From CALOFP01 sp942492635 (GTDB lineage: Bacteria > UBP6 > UBA1177 > CALOFP01), in assembly GCA_942492635.1 (NCBI GenBank), contig CALOFP010000003.1, positions 930,001-994,000 of the forward strand: a DNA stretch of 64,000 nt, read 5' to 3'. The position numbers and the translations under genes were made by a program. This document shows positions 1 to 8,055 of the stretch, piece by piece (position 1 is the first letter of the stretch; every line of letters begins with the position of its first letter). A model generated the notes under the pieces. The model saw nothing but the letters and a program-made list of their open reading frames with translations. It had not been told where the DNA came from and did not search any database.

Positions 1-1512
1 GTCGCTGACAAAGGAGTATGTGGGTCCGTTCTGGGTGTTACCGCCGAGACTGTTGGGGAAAGGTGACACAACCTGCACTTCGGCATGGGTTGCGTTGTTG
101 AAGTCCTCGTCGTTGAGCGCGATCAGGACCTTGTCCCCTGTGTTTATCGTATCGCCTGCGTTTAGTGCGTTCAGTGTGAGGCTTACGTCGTCACCCTGAA
201 TCGTCACATTTGCACCGGTATCGATGTTTCCGAGGTTGTACCAGGTGTTACCGTTATCCATACTGGCCTTTGCGAAAATGGCGTTGGTTCCGGCTCCGTC
301 AACAACTCCGCCCTGGGTGATTTCCACAATTGCGTAACCGCTTCCGGTCTGTGCCACGGTATCGCCCGCCGCAACGGAGACGTAATTGGCAAGAGATCCC
401 TGAGTCGAAGCTGCGGTTATATCTCCGCCGATTCCCTGTTCGTATGCGGCTACAACGTGTGCGGTATCTCCACCTGCGTTTATGGCCACCTCGTTGTCCA
501 CATGGATTTCATACTTCTCGGTTGTTCCCATGGAGGACGGGATTCCGGTCGGGGCGCCTACATTCTGGACTCCTGTGGGATAGTCGTCTCCTCCGCTGAA
601 TGTGTAGACGGCTGTTGTCGTGACACCTCCAACATTGCCTGTGTTGGCGTAGAGTGAATAGACGTTGCCCTCCGTCCCATCAACATCAGCTTCGATGTTG
701 ATGAATGTGTTCGCACCGGATGTCACGACATAGGCCGTAACATAATCCTGCAGATCTTCGTTCTGGTTTATATTTGTGGCAAGATCCGATGCAGCCACAC
801 CTGCATCCACCGCAAGATCGTAAGTGACTCCTGTTCCGAAATCGAATGTCAGTGTACCGGAGTTGGCCGTTGTACCACCGGCGATCTGGAACTGAAGCTG
901 TGCGTTGGAGGCGTTGAGGTCGACATTGTCGACCCCGATCGCATCCGCCTTCAGCGAAAATATATCTGTTTTAAGTACGTTATTTGCTACCGGATCCGTA
1001 TCGATCTCAAGCTCGTAGTTTCCTTCGGCAACGCTTCCGCGAACGACTACATTCACGTTGTCGCTGCTGGCACTCCAGAGTGCTGAAGCGCTTCCGTCAA
1101 GGAGCTTTTTCGTATTGTACTCTGTCGAAAGTGCAATACGGTCCACCTCGGCAATCAACTGTGTGACCTCCTTCTGGATTTCACCACGGTCAGTCGCGGT
1201 AAGAGTTCCGTTGGACGCCTGAACCGCAAGCTCCCTCATTCTCTGCAGAATAACCTGTGTCTCACCGAGTGAGAACTCAGCCGTCTGCAGGTAGCTGATG
1301 GAGTCCTGAACGTTCAGGGAAGCCCTGTTCAAACCGCTCAGCTGGGTGTGAAGCCTCTGAGAGATGGCAAGACCGGAGGGATCGTCGGCAGCCCCGTTGA
1401 TCCTGAGGCCGGAGGAGAGTCTTGTAATGGACTCCTGCATTTCCCCCTGCACCTTGAGCAGTCGACTGTGGGCCTGGAAAGCAGCAACATTGCTGTTTAA
1501 TGATATACCCAT
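1..1512 (-). CDS. flagellin, 3' part cut off by the window edge
   Basis: Filament protein, exported by the flagellar apparatus. The frame from the ATG at 1512 stays open for 504 codons to base 1. The N-terminus carries the conserved flagellin D0/D1 region with SSGLRIN, DDPSGLAISQRL, SYLQTAE and ELAVQASNGTL. It closely parallels the neighbouring flagellin, then enters a long Thr/Ala/Gly/Asn-rich variable insert with shared pieces such as EITQGGVVDGAG and NALNAGDTINTGDK. The conserved C-terminal D1/D0 lies outside the window. The start is supported by a GGGAGGT ribosome site. Only 40 bases separate it from the stop of the upstream flagellin, so the pair is probably co-transcribed. At more than 504 residues it is already longer than most flagellins. 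Confidence 0.93.
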   Translation of the reverse strand, partial: MGISLNSNVAAFQAHSRLLKVQGEMQESITRLSSGLRINGAADDPSGLAISQRLHTQLSGLNRASLNVQDSISYLQTAEFSLGETQVILQRMRELAVQASNGTLTATDRGEIQKEVTQLIAEVDRIALSTEYNTKKLLDGSASALWSASSDNVNVVVRGSVAEGNYELEIDTDPVANNVLKTDIFSLKADAIGVDNVDLNASNAQLQFQIAGGTTANSGTLTFDFGTGVTYDLAVDAGVAASDLATNINQNEDLQDYVTAYVVTSGANTFINIEADVDGTEGNVYSLYANTGNVGGVTTTAVYTFSGGDDYPTGVQNVGAPTGIPSSMGTTEKYEIHVDNEVAINAGGDTAHVVAAYEQGIGGDITAASTQGSLANYVSVAAGDTVAQTGSGYAIVEITQGGVVDGAGTNAIFAKASMDNGNTWYNLGNIDTGANVTIQGDDVSLTLNALNAGDTINTGDKVLIALNDEDFNNATHAEVQVVSPFPNSLGGNTQNGPTYSFVSD

Positions 1513-1552
1513 AGTTACCTCCCTATCCTAAAATTGAGTTCAAAAGCCACCG

Positions 1553-4240
1553 TTACCCTCTGAGAAGCTGAAGCAGGTTCTGGGGAATCTTGTTGGCCTG
1601 TCCCAACATCGCCTGAGCAGCCTGGGTCATCATCTGGTTCTTTGCGAACTCAGCCGATTCTTTGGCGATATCGAGATCCTTGATACGAGCCTCGGAACTG
1701 AGAGCACTCTCTTTCTGGCTCTCGAGGTTCTTGATTGTGTGATCGAGACGGTTGATGATGGAACCGATTCTCGAACGCTCACTACTTACCTGGTCGATGG
1801 CGTTTGAAATCTTTGTCATAGCCTTCTGAGCAAGGGCGGGATCTACAACCATTGCGTTGTCGATTCCGAGACTGTGAGCAGTCATCTCACCGATGAAGCT
1901 GTCCATCGTCTGACCCTCGGAAGCTCCGATCTGGAATGATTTAGCGTTGTTCACGATGTGAACGTACTCTTTTACCGTACCGGGAGAATTGCTGAATGCG
2001 AACTCACGTTTTCCGGCATCCCAGGTTATGTCCACATCGAGGTTCGGGTTGAACTCTATGTCGACTCCGGCGACTACGTTGTGGAGTGTCGAGTCTGCAA
2101 CTGTATCCTCTCCGACAACCTTTCCTGTGTGGGCATCACGAACCGTGATTGTCATAGGATCGATATCCGGAGTGTTGATAGTCACGAGCGAAAGGGCGTT
2201 GAGAATATCCTCTTCGGCTGAGAAGAAGAGTTTTCCTCTCTCTCCCATCCACGGTGAACGAATGATCATTGTTCCCTGGAGAGCTTCGTCTGTTCCTGCT
2301 GTAGGCGACTCTACGAAGTCGGCAATGTGATCGTCGATGGCGTTGTCGCCCGTTCCCATTCCGAGTCCGCCGTCCTTCGTATCCTTGACGATTGCGTTCT
2401 GGATCTTGTCAGCAACTTCATCGATTGAATCTTCGGGATCGATGAAGATTTCGGATCTGCTTCCGGCCTCGTTGTAGATTGTGATGTACTTGCCGGAGTC
2501 ACCGAGGATGAAGTTTCCGTCCACATCGTAGAAACGGTCGATCTGCCACAGCTTGGTTGTTCCGAAAGCCGGACCGCTTCCGCCGTTGACGTCGAAAGTG
2601 ACTGACTGAACCGCATTGTCTGCAAGGTCTGCATCGCCGTCACCTGTCGAGAGAGTTGTAACATCGACATCGACGGTGCCGAACCTTATGTCACCCGTAT
2701 TGGTATCCATGTGACCGATTGTTACGGATGTTGTCTTGTTGTTGAGGGAGTCGGAGGTAAAAGACCATCTCGGACCGACCTGGGTCGTGTTTCCCTGACC
2801 GTCGACAAATGGAGTTTCAACCATAACTTCCGCATGATCGGCGTTGTTGTAATCCCTGTCGTTAAGTGCGATGAGAAGCTTGTCCCCTGTGTTTATTACG
2901 TCACCCGCGTTGAGGGCGTTGATCTGGAAGGAGGCGGATCCGTCACTGATAGTTACGGCCGCACCCGTATCGAGATCGCCTGTGTTGAACCAGGTCTGAC
3001 CGTTGTCGAAACTTACCCTTGCGTATACATTTTCCGTACCGCCGGCACCGTCAACAACGCCGCCCTGTGTGATTTCGAGAATGGCGTAGCCGCTTCCGCT
3101 TTGTGCAGTTGTATTGCCCGCAGTAGCGTCGACTACTATAGCGCCCGCCGTTGTTGCCGCAGTGATTGTTCCACCAACGGGCTGTTCGTAAGCCGCAACG
3201 ATATTGGCCGTGTCTCCTGCAGCATCGGCTGAAACGACGTTGTCCGCATAGATTCTGTAAGTTCCCGATTCGTTATCCGAGGGAGGCAGATTGTCGGGAC
3301 TTCCGATACCGGTAATTCCTGCAGGATAGTCCACACCGCCCGTAAGATTGTGGGCAAGACCGTCGGTGACGAAACCGACGTTGTTTCCGCTGGCCTGGAT
3401 CGAGTATGCGTTTCCTTCCTCACCTTCGACGATAGCTTCGACAACAACGTTACCGGCGGCATTCTGGAATGCGCGGACATACTCGTTGACCTTTTCGTCC
3501 TGGTTGATCTGTGCAACGAGATCGGCGGATGTGATACCTGCGTTGACCGGCATGGAGTAGGTACCGCCGGCGCCGAAATCGAAATCGATGGTACCGGCGT
3601 TGGCACTTGTACCTGTGAGAGTGTAGCTTGCGTGAGTCGCACCCACATCCACATTCTCAACACCCTGTGCGGCGGCCTTTACCTTGAAGATATCGGTCTT
3701 GAGAACGTGGTTCTCAACCGGGGTTGTGTCGATTTCGAGCTCGTAGTTACCTTCCTGAACCGCTCCGCGAACAACAACTGTTACGTCGTCGCTTGAAGAG
3801 CTCCAGAGAGCGGAAGCGCTGCCGTCGAGAAGCTTCTTTGTATTGAACTCGGATGAAGTTGCAATACGGTTGACTTCCTGCTTGAGCTGATCAACCTCTT
3901 TCTGGATTTCCTGACGGTCTGAGGATGTGAGAGTACCGTTAGATGCCTGGATGGCAAGCTCTCTCATTCTCTGAAGAATGTTCTGGGACTCGTCAAGAGC
4001 CGATTCTGCAGTCTGCAGATAGGAAACGGCGTCCTGAGAGTTCATGATCGCGCGATCTATACCCAGATGCTGGGTACGAAGACGCTGGGAAATCGCAAGA
4101 CCCGACGGATCGTCCGCAGCGGAATTGATTCGAAGACCGCTACTTAGTCTGTTGATTGATTTCGTAAGATTCTGGTCGGCGCCTCTTAAGAAGCGATGCG
4201 CGTTGAGCGCAGGTACATTGGTGTTAAGTCCAAGACTCAT
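1553..4240 (-). CDS. giant flagellin (895 aa)
   Basis: Filament subunit with a very large surface-exposed insert. The first ~150 residues (SINRLSSGLRIN, DDPSGLAISQRL, SYLQTAESALDESQ, ELAIQASNGTL) and the last ~100 residues (SSERSRIGSIINRLDHT, AQAMLGQANKIPQNLLQLL) are classic D0/D1 flagellin. About 600 residues of Asp/Thr/Gly/Ala-rich sequence separate them, where common flagellins have 100-300. I chose the ATG at 4240 (start MSLGLNTNVPALNAH) because a strong AGGAGGAG site precedes it. An upstream in-frame extension has no such site and does not look like flagellin. The gene follows a sigma-28-like promoter and a long structured leader, and is followed after 40 bases by a second flagellin. Confidence 0.96.
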   Translation of the reverse strand: MSLGLNTNVPALNAHRFLRGADQNLTKSINRLSSGLRINSAADDPSGLAISQRLRTQHLGIDRAIMNSQDAVSYLQTAESALDESQNILQRMRELAIQASNGTLTSSDRQEIQKEVDQLKQEVNRIATSSEFNTKKLLDGSASALWSSSSDDVTVVVRGAVQEGNYELEIDTTPVENHVLKTDIFKVKAAAQGVENVDVGATHASYTLTGTSANAGTIDFDFGAGGTYSMPVNAGITSADLVAQINQDEKVNEYVRAFQNAAGNVVVEAIVEGEEGNAYSIQASGNNVGFVTDGLAHNLTGGVDYPAGITGIGSPDNLPPSDNESGTYRIYADNVVSADAAGDTANIVAAYEQPVGGTITAATTAGAIVVDATAGNTTAQSGSGYAILEITQGGVVDGAGGTENVYARVSFDNGQTWFNTGDLDTGAAVTISDGSASFQINALNAGDVINTGDKLLIALNDRDYNNADHAEVMVETPFVDGQGNTTQVGPRWSFTSDSLNNKTTSVTIGHMDTNTGDIRFGTVDVDVTTLSTGDGDADLADNAVQSVTFDVNGGSGPAFGTTKLWQIDRFYDVDGNFILGDSGKYITIYNEAGSRSEIFIDPEDSIDEVADKIQNAIVKDTKDGGLGMGTGDNAIDDHIADFVESPTAGTDEALQGTMIIRSPWMGERGKLFFSAEEDILNALSLVTINTPDIDPMTITVRDAHTGKVVGEDTVADSTLHNVVAGVDIEFNPNLDVDITWDAGKREFAFSNSPGTVKEYVHIVNNAKSFQIGASEGQTMDSFIGEMTAHSLGIDNAMVVDPALAQKAMTKISNAIDQVSSERSRIGSIINRLDHTIKNLESQKESALSSEARIKDLDIAKESAEFAKNQMMTQAAQAMLGQANKIPQNLLQLLRG

Positions 4241-4265
4241 GATACTCCTCCTTGAGTAACTGTTC

Positions 4266-4399
4266 CTAAAAACTTCCCTGTCTACAGGAACCCCACCCAA
4301 CAACCTTGTCGGGCGAGTCTATTAAGGAAACTCATGTTTCCTTGATGTCATTCAGCCGCATCCTTGCGGCTTCGGCGGCTCCGGTGAGCCATCGACACC
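4266..4399 (-). ncRNA. structured 5' leader of the flagellin mRNA, class not recognised
   Basis: The leader folds by eye as a three-way junction. P1 is GGTGTC (4399-4394) with GACATC (4349-4344). P2 is GGCTC with GAGCC and loop ACCG (4390-4377). P3 is AGCCGC with GCGGCT and loop AAGGAT (4371-4354). A perfect 8-bp hairpin with a 4-base loop follows (4343-4324), then an imperfect stem (4313-4296), then a 7-bp stem (4290-4274) followed by GTTTTT, which resembles an intrinsic terminator about 30 bases before the start codon. The 3' arm of P3 could instead pair with AGCCGC at 4380-4375, breaking P2, so two exclusive folds exist. I do not see the conserved core of c-di-GMP-I or any other riboswitch I know. 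No ligand is proposed. Confidence 0.5.
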
Positions 4400-4403
4400 A
4401 TTT

Positions 4404-4430
4404 ACTACGGAATTGAGCAGAGTCACTTTA
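4404..4430 (-). promoter_or_regulatory. candidate sigma-28 (FliA) promoter for the flagellins
   Basis: On the minus strand TAAAGTGA (4430-4423) matches the sigma-28 -35 consensus TAAAGTTT at six of eight positions. After the standard 11-base gap comes TCCGTAGT (4411-4404), which keeps the CCG core of GCCGATAA but is otherwise weak. A start about 7 bases downstream would fall at the first base of the folded leader at 4399. Flagellins are usual FliA targets. The -10 match is partial, so this is a candidate only. Confidence 0.4.
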
Positions 4431-4506
4431 GCGAAAGAAAATATTTCTTGAGAAGAAAGCCGCTATAAGTCCCATAAGGCCTATAGGACTCTCAATGAAA
4501 ATACTC

Positions 4507-4512
4507 TATAAT
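4507..4512 (+). promoter_or_regulatory. -10 element of the iorAB promoter
   Basis: A perfect TATAAT lies 38 bases before the iorA start. A -35 box at 17-bp spacing would be TAGGAC (4484-4489), a poor match, so the promoter is probable but only half convincing. An AGGAGG ribosome site at 4540-4545 sits just before the ATG. Confidence 0.45.
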
Positions 4513-4549
4513 ACTGAAGATCCATCACAGTACACTTCAGGAGGAAAAA

Positions 4550-6427
4550 ATGAAAAAAATGGGAGAAATCCTTCTTTCGAAGGAGCCCTTCTCGGAAATT
4601 GTAATGGGCAACACAGCCCTCGTGAGAGCTTTTGTCGAAGCCGGGGCGGAGGTTGTCACTTCCTATCCCGGCTCCCCAACTCCGGAGATCGCTGCAGCGA
4701 TAGGAGAGATCCCTGAATCGGATCGCCCCTTCTACTTCGAATTTTCAACAAACGAGAAGGTTGCCACGGAGATCGCGCTTGGAGCCTCACTCGCGGGAAG
4801 ACACTCGGTCGTCTTTTTCAAGAGCGTGGGACTCAACGTGGCGATGGACGCGATCATCCAGACATCACTCATGGAACTCAAGGGCGGACTTGTGATCGTT
4901 CTCGGTGACGATCCCGGCTATCACAGCTCCCAGAACGAGCAGGACAACCGTCACTTCGCCCGAATGTCCTACATGCCCGTATTCGAGCCGGCAACACCTA
5001 CGGAAACCTATGAAATGTTCCTGAAGGCTTCCGAACTTTCAAAATCTAAACAGATGCCGGTGATTCTCCGAACCACAACCCACACCTGCCACCAGAAGGA
5101 ACTTGTCTCCTTCTCCGGCTGGAACGGTAAAGCGGAAAACATGGAGGTGGGATTCAACCGGGACCTGGGCCCGTTCGTTCCCATAACATCCAATCTTTAC
5201 GGAATGAAAAAACGGGCGATAGAGAAGCTGCTCGCCGTTGGGGAACTCACCGACAACTCAAAAATCAACCCGGTCGAGGGGGGAGGCTCCCGCCACGGAA
5301 TAATCACATCGGGAACCACGGTGCTCTCCGCACACGACGCCCTTCTTGAAACGGATGAAAAACCTGACATTCTGAAACTCGGGGTTACCCATCCCATTCC
5401 GAAGGAGATCATTACAAAGTTCCTGAAGGATCACCGTGAAGTCCTGATTCTCGAAGAATTGGACGACATTCTCGAAAAAGAGATAAAAAGCCTTGCATTC
5501 GACAGGAACATCAACGTCACCATACTTTCAAGAGAGGGCGCCGATGAATTTATAGGAGAACACACTCCGGATAAAGTTCGCTCCATAATCCACCGTGTCT
5601 GGCCCGGAGTTGCGGCGGAACCGCCATCAGTGTCAACTTCCTCCGACATTCCTCCCAGGCCCCCCCAGATGTGCCCCGGATGCGGACACAGAAGCGCATT
5701 CTACGCAGTCGGCAAGGCGCTTTCGAATGAGGATATCCGTATTGCCGACATCGGTTGTCACTCACTCGGATTCATAGCACCCTACAACATGGGAGATGTA
5801 CTGGTGTGCATGGGCGCATCGACGGGAGTTGCAAGCGGCATAACACTTGCCGGAGAAAAGAGAAAAGTTGTTGCCTTCATAGGAGACTCAACCTTTTACC
5901 ATGCGGGAATTCCGGCTGTTGTAAACGCACTTTTCAACCACCACAACGTCACTCTCATAGTGATGGAAAACGGAACAACGGCAATGACCGGTCATCAGAA
6001 TCATCCCGGTACCGGCAGAAATTTCGACACGGAAACCGCAAAAATGCCGATCCGCAACATTCTTGAGAATCTCGGAGTCGAAAACATCTACGAAACCGAC
6101 ACATACATACAGAAAGATCTCACCGAAATGACAAAGGAAGCGCTCTCCCAGGACGGACTCTCCGTCGTAATCGCCAAACACCCCTGCATGCTCAAATGGA
6201 CCAGGGAGCAGAGAAAGAAGGGGTGGAAACCGGTACCCGTGAACATCGACCAGGAAAAATGTACAAAAATCAACGAGTGCATATCGACATTCGCATGTCC
6301 CAGCTTCAACCGGAAGTATGACGGAACAATAAGTGTGAACAGGGATCTGTGCATCGGCGACGGCAGCTGCATCCGGACATGCCCGAAAAGCGCAATAGAA
6401 ATAGGAGGAAAGGATGAAACAGTTTGA
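4550..6427 (+). CDS. iorA: indolepyruvate:ferredoxin oxidoreductase, alpha subunit
   Basis: Oxidatively decarboxylates aryl pyruvates from aromatic amino acids to aryl-acetyl-CoA, reducing ferredoxin; cytoplasmic and oxygen-sensitive. The 625 residues have the usual IorA order. An N-terminal pyrimidine-binding domain carries SYPGSPTPEI. A C-terminal thiamine diphosphate domain carries CPGCGHRS (about residue 374) and GDSTFYHAGIPAVVNA plus the NGTTAMTGHQNHP segment (about residues 445-490). A ferredoxin-like tail from about residue 570 has Cys clusters CTKINECISTFAC and CIGDGSCIRTCPKS for iron-sulphur centres. The start has an AGGAGG site. The last 14 bases overlap iorB, as expected for subunits made together. 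It suggests anaerobic amino acid fermentation. Confidence 0.97.
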   Translation: MKKMGEILLSKEPFSEIVMGNTALVRAFVEAGAEVVTSYPGSPTPEIAAAIGEIPESDRPFYFEFSTNEKVATEIALGASLAGRHSVVFFKSVGLNVAMDAIIQTSLMELKGGLVIVLGDDPGYHSSQNEQDNRHFARMSYMPVFEPATPTETYEMFLKASELSKSKQMPVILRTTTHTCHQKELVSFSGWNGKAENMEVGFNRDLGPFVPITSNLYGMKKRAIEKLLAVGELTDNSKINPVEGGGSRHGIITSGTTVLSAHDALLETDEKPDILKLGVTHPIPKEIITKFLKDHREVLILEELDDILEKEIKSLAFDRNINVTILSREGADEFIGEHTPDKVRSIIHRVWPGVAAEPPSVSTSSDIPPRPPQMCPGCGHRSAFYAVGKALSNEDIRIADIGCHSLGFIAPYNMGDVLVCMGASTGVASGITLAGEKRKVVAFIGDSTFYHAGIPAVVNALFNHHNVTLIVMENGTTAMTGHQNHPGTGRNFDTETAKMPIRNILENLGVENIYETDTYIQKDLTEMTKEALSQDGLSVVIAKHPCMLKWTREQRKKGWKPVPVNIDQEKCTKINECISTFACPSFNRKYDGTISVNRDLCIGDGSCIRTCPKSAIEIGGKDETV

Positions 6428-6983
6428 CATCTACATCACGGGAGTGGGAGGACAGGGCGTCGGGCTCCTCAGCGAAATGATAATTCGCGCCGCACACAAA
6501 TCGGGCCACAAAGTAAAGGGCGTAGACACCCACGGACTTGCTCAGCGGGGAGGAATAGTGGTCAGCAGGGTTAGACTCGGTGATGCGAAATCACCCCTGA
6601 TAGGAAAAAACCGGGCAGATCTCGTATTGGCGCTGGATATAACGGAAGCTGCCCGAGCGGCTGAAGAGGCACTCAAACCTGGTGGTACCCTTGCCTTCTA
6701 CAAAAACGACCTCCAACCGCTCCCCGTTCGCCTTGGAAATTCCAAACCCGTCGATATAAAACGAGTTGAACAGGCGGTAATAAGGAAAGAAGGCACCCTT
6801 TTCATTTTTGAAGACAAAGTAGATGATCCCCGCATGCAGAACATAGTTCTCCTCTCACATCTTGTGAAGAAGAGACTTCTCCCGAACATTACCGATCGGG
6901 AAGTAATTGAAACAATGGAAGATCTGATGGAGGGAGAAAAACTGAAGAAAAACTACGAAGTATATCGAAAAATTGCCCCATAG
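6414..6983 (+). CDS. iorB: indolepyruvate:ferredoxin oxidoreductase, beta subunit
   Basis: Gamma-domain subunit that pairs with IorA in the 2-oxoacid:ferredoxin oxidoreductase complex. The 189 residues match the family length and begin with the typical ITGVGGQGVGLLSEMI glycine-rich loop, followed by the conserved segment GVDTHGLAQRGGIVVSRVR. The ATG lies inside the end of iorA and the ribosome site (AGGAGGAAAGG) is within iorA, so translation is coupled. After the stop there is no clear terminator. A 178-base stretch with a 9-bp tandem repeat separates it from the convergent glycosyltransferase operon. Confidence 0.96.
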   Translation: MKQFDIYITGVGGQGVGLLSEMIIRAAHKSGHKVKGVDTHGLAQRGGIVVSRVRLGDAKSPLIGKNRADLVLALDITEAARAAEEALKPGGTLAFYKNDLQPLPVRLGNSKPVDIKRVEQAVIRKEGTLFIFEDKVDDPRMQNIVLLSHLVKKRLLPNITDREVIETMEDLMEGEKLKKNYEVYRKIAP

Positions 6984-7070
6984 ATCCCGTTCCGGGCTCG
7001 ATTAAACAGCAAAGACAGTTGAAGAAAATCAAAATGAAGTACCTATATCAAAGAAAATGAGAAAAATTAA

Positions 7071-7124
7071 ATCAGGGAAATCAGGGAAATCAGGGAAATC
7101 ATGGTAATCAGATTAATCAGTGGT
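7071..7124 (+). repeat. 9-bp tandem repeat (ATCAGGGAA)
   Basis: Six 9-base units run head to tail. Units 1-3 (7071-7097) are identical, units 4-6 (ATCATGGTA, ATCAGATTA, ATCAGTGGT) are progressively diverged. Related TCAGTGGTC and GCGGTCAGGTCAG words continue to about 7165, where the convergent gene's stop codon lies. Noncoding, between the ends of iorB and the glycosyltransferase. Confidence 0.9.
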
Positions 7125-7161
7125 CCATTTACAGTCCATCAGTGGTCAATCTGCGGTCAGG

Positions 7162-8055
7162 TCAGTCGTATCTGGAAAGAACGGCATCCCTGCCTTTATC
7201 CCGTTCGCGACTTCCGCTTTCGATCCTTCTCCTGCCGTGCCGATGTCCGTTGAAATGCGCCCAGTGGTAGACGAAACGCCTGATTGGAGAGAGGAGCAGC
7301 CCCTTAATGTCAAAACTTTTCAGATGGGGTGGAATATCGTGAACAACGGAAGAAGTGTACATCCTGATCATATCGAAAACAGATTCTTTTCCTCCGAAAA
7401 TGAAGGCATCGGCCTCCCCTTCCACATATCTTCTTCCATAGATCTGCTTCAACGTGTAATTATGTGAATGAATTACGGAAACGTCAGACACATAATTTAT
7501 TTCGAACCCTTCTCTCAGAGCCCAGTTTCCCCACTCCGTATCTTCCGATGCCCAAGCATCACTGTAAAAGTTATGCTTCTCCCAGACACTTTTACGGATA
7601 GCCGCCATGGGAAAAGATATCCTGATCCAGGATGGAGCCTCTCCTGTCGATGGAAATGATTTTTGATAGTCACTACGCACCCAGGTCTCCGCATCCGGCC
7701 TCGGGACCTGGCGAACGTAGGCTGCAGCCACATCAGGATTCCTCAAAGAATCAACAAGCCTACCGAGAACACCCGGTTCAACCGGAATGGTATCGCTGTT
7801 CTGGAAGACAACAATATCACTTTTTGCCTGCGAAACCGCCATGTTGAGAACATCTCCCGGAAAGTAGTTCTCAGGAGGAATCTCCACAATTCTTGCCGGA
7901 TAGGCTCCAACAATCTCCAGGGTCCGGTCTTTTGAGCCGCTATCTATAACCACAAGCTCAAAAGATCGATAATCCTGTGAAAAGAGTGCACTCAGTGCCT
8001 GAGCCACCGTTTTTTCAGAATTCCTGGTACGCATGACGACGGTTATATCAGCCAT
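7162..8055 (-). CDS. family 2 glycosyltransferase
   Basis: Predicted inverting GT-A glycosyltransferase using a nucleotide sugar to build an extracellular or surface polysaccharide. The 297 residues begin with the family 2 hallmark ADITVVMRTRNSEKTVAQAL, then ELVVIDSGSKDRT, a sugar-nucleotide loop VFQNSDTIPV and the acidic WASEDTEWG segment likely holding the catalytic base. I take the ATG at 8055 because it has a GGAGGAG site and starts right at the conserved fold; an upstream extension is in frame but covers the preceding gene. It overlaps that deacetylase gene by 8 bases and is last of a four-gene unit. The acceptor and donor sugars cannot be told from sequence. Confidence 0.88.
   Translation of the reverse strand: MADITVVMRTRNSEKTVAQALSALFSQDYRSFELVVIDSGSKDRTLEIVGAYPARIVEIPPENYFPGDVLNMAVSQAKSDIVVFQNSDTIPVEPGVLGRLVDSLRNPDVAAAYVRQVPRPDAETWVRSDYQKSFPSTGEAPSWIRISFPMAAIRKSVWEKHNFYSDAWASEDTEWGNWALREGFEINYVSDVSVIHSHNYTLKQIYGRRYVEGEADAFIFGGKESVFDMIRMYTSSVVHDIPPHLKSFDIKGLLLSPIRRFVYHWAHFNGHRHGRRRIESGSRERDKGRDAVLSRYD

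Noticed and set aside
2711..3232. 173-codon plus-strand ORF inside the flagellin gene
   Set aside because: Antisense shadow of a flagellin with strong codon bias; no ribosome site and low-complexity product.
4344..4399. Assignment of the flagellin leader to the c-di-GMP-I riboswitch
   Set aside because: Three-way shape and flagellar context fit loosely, but the conserved core sequences of that class are not present.
5888..6430. 180-codon minus ORF opposite iorA
   Set aside because: Antisense shadow; the plus-strand IorA signature residues occupy the same bases.
6986..6998. CCCG/CGGG stem after iorB as a terminator
   Set aside because: Four-base stem, no T run.
7071..7124. Tandem repeat as a CRISPR array
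   Set aside because: Nine-base units without spacers; no cas genes in the window.
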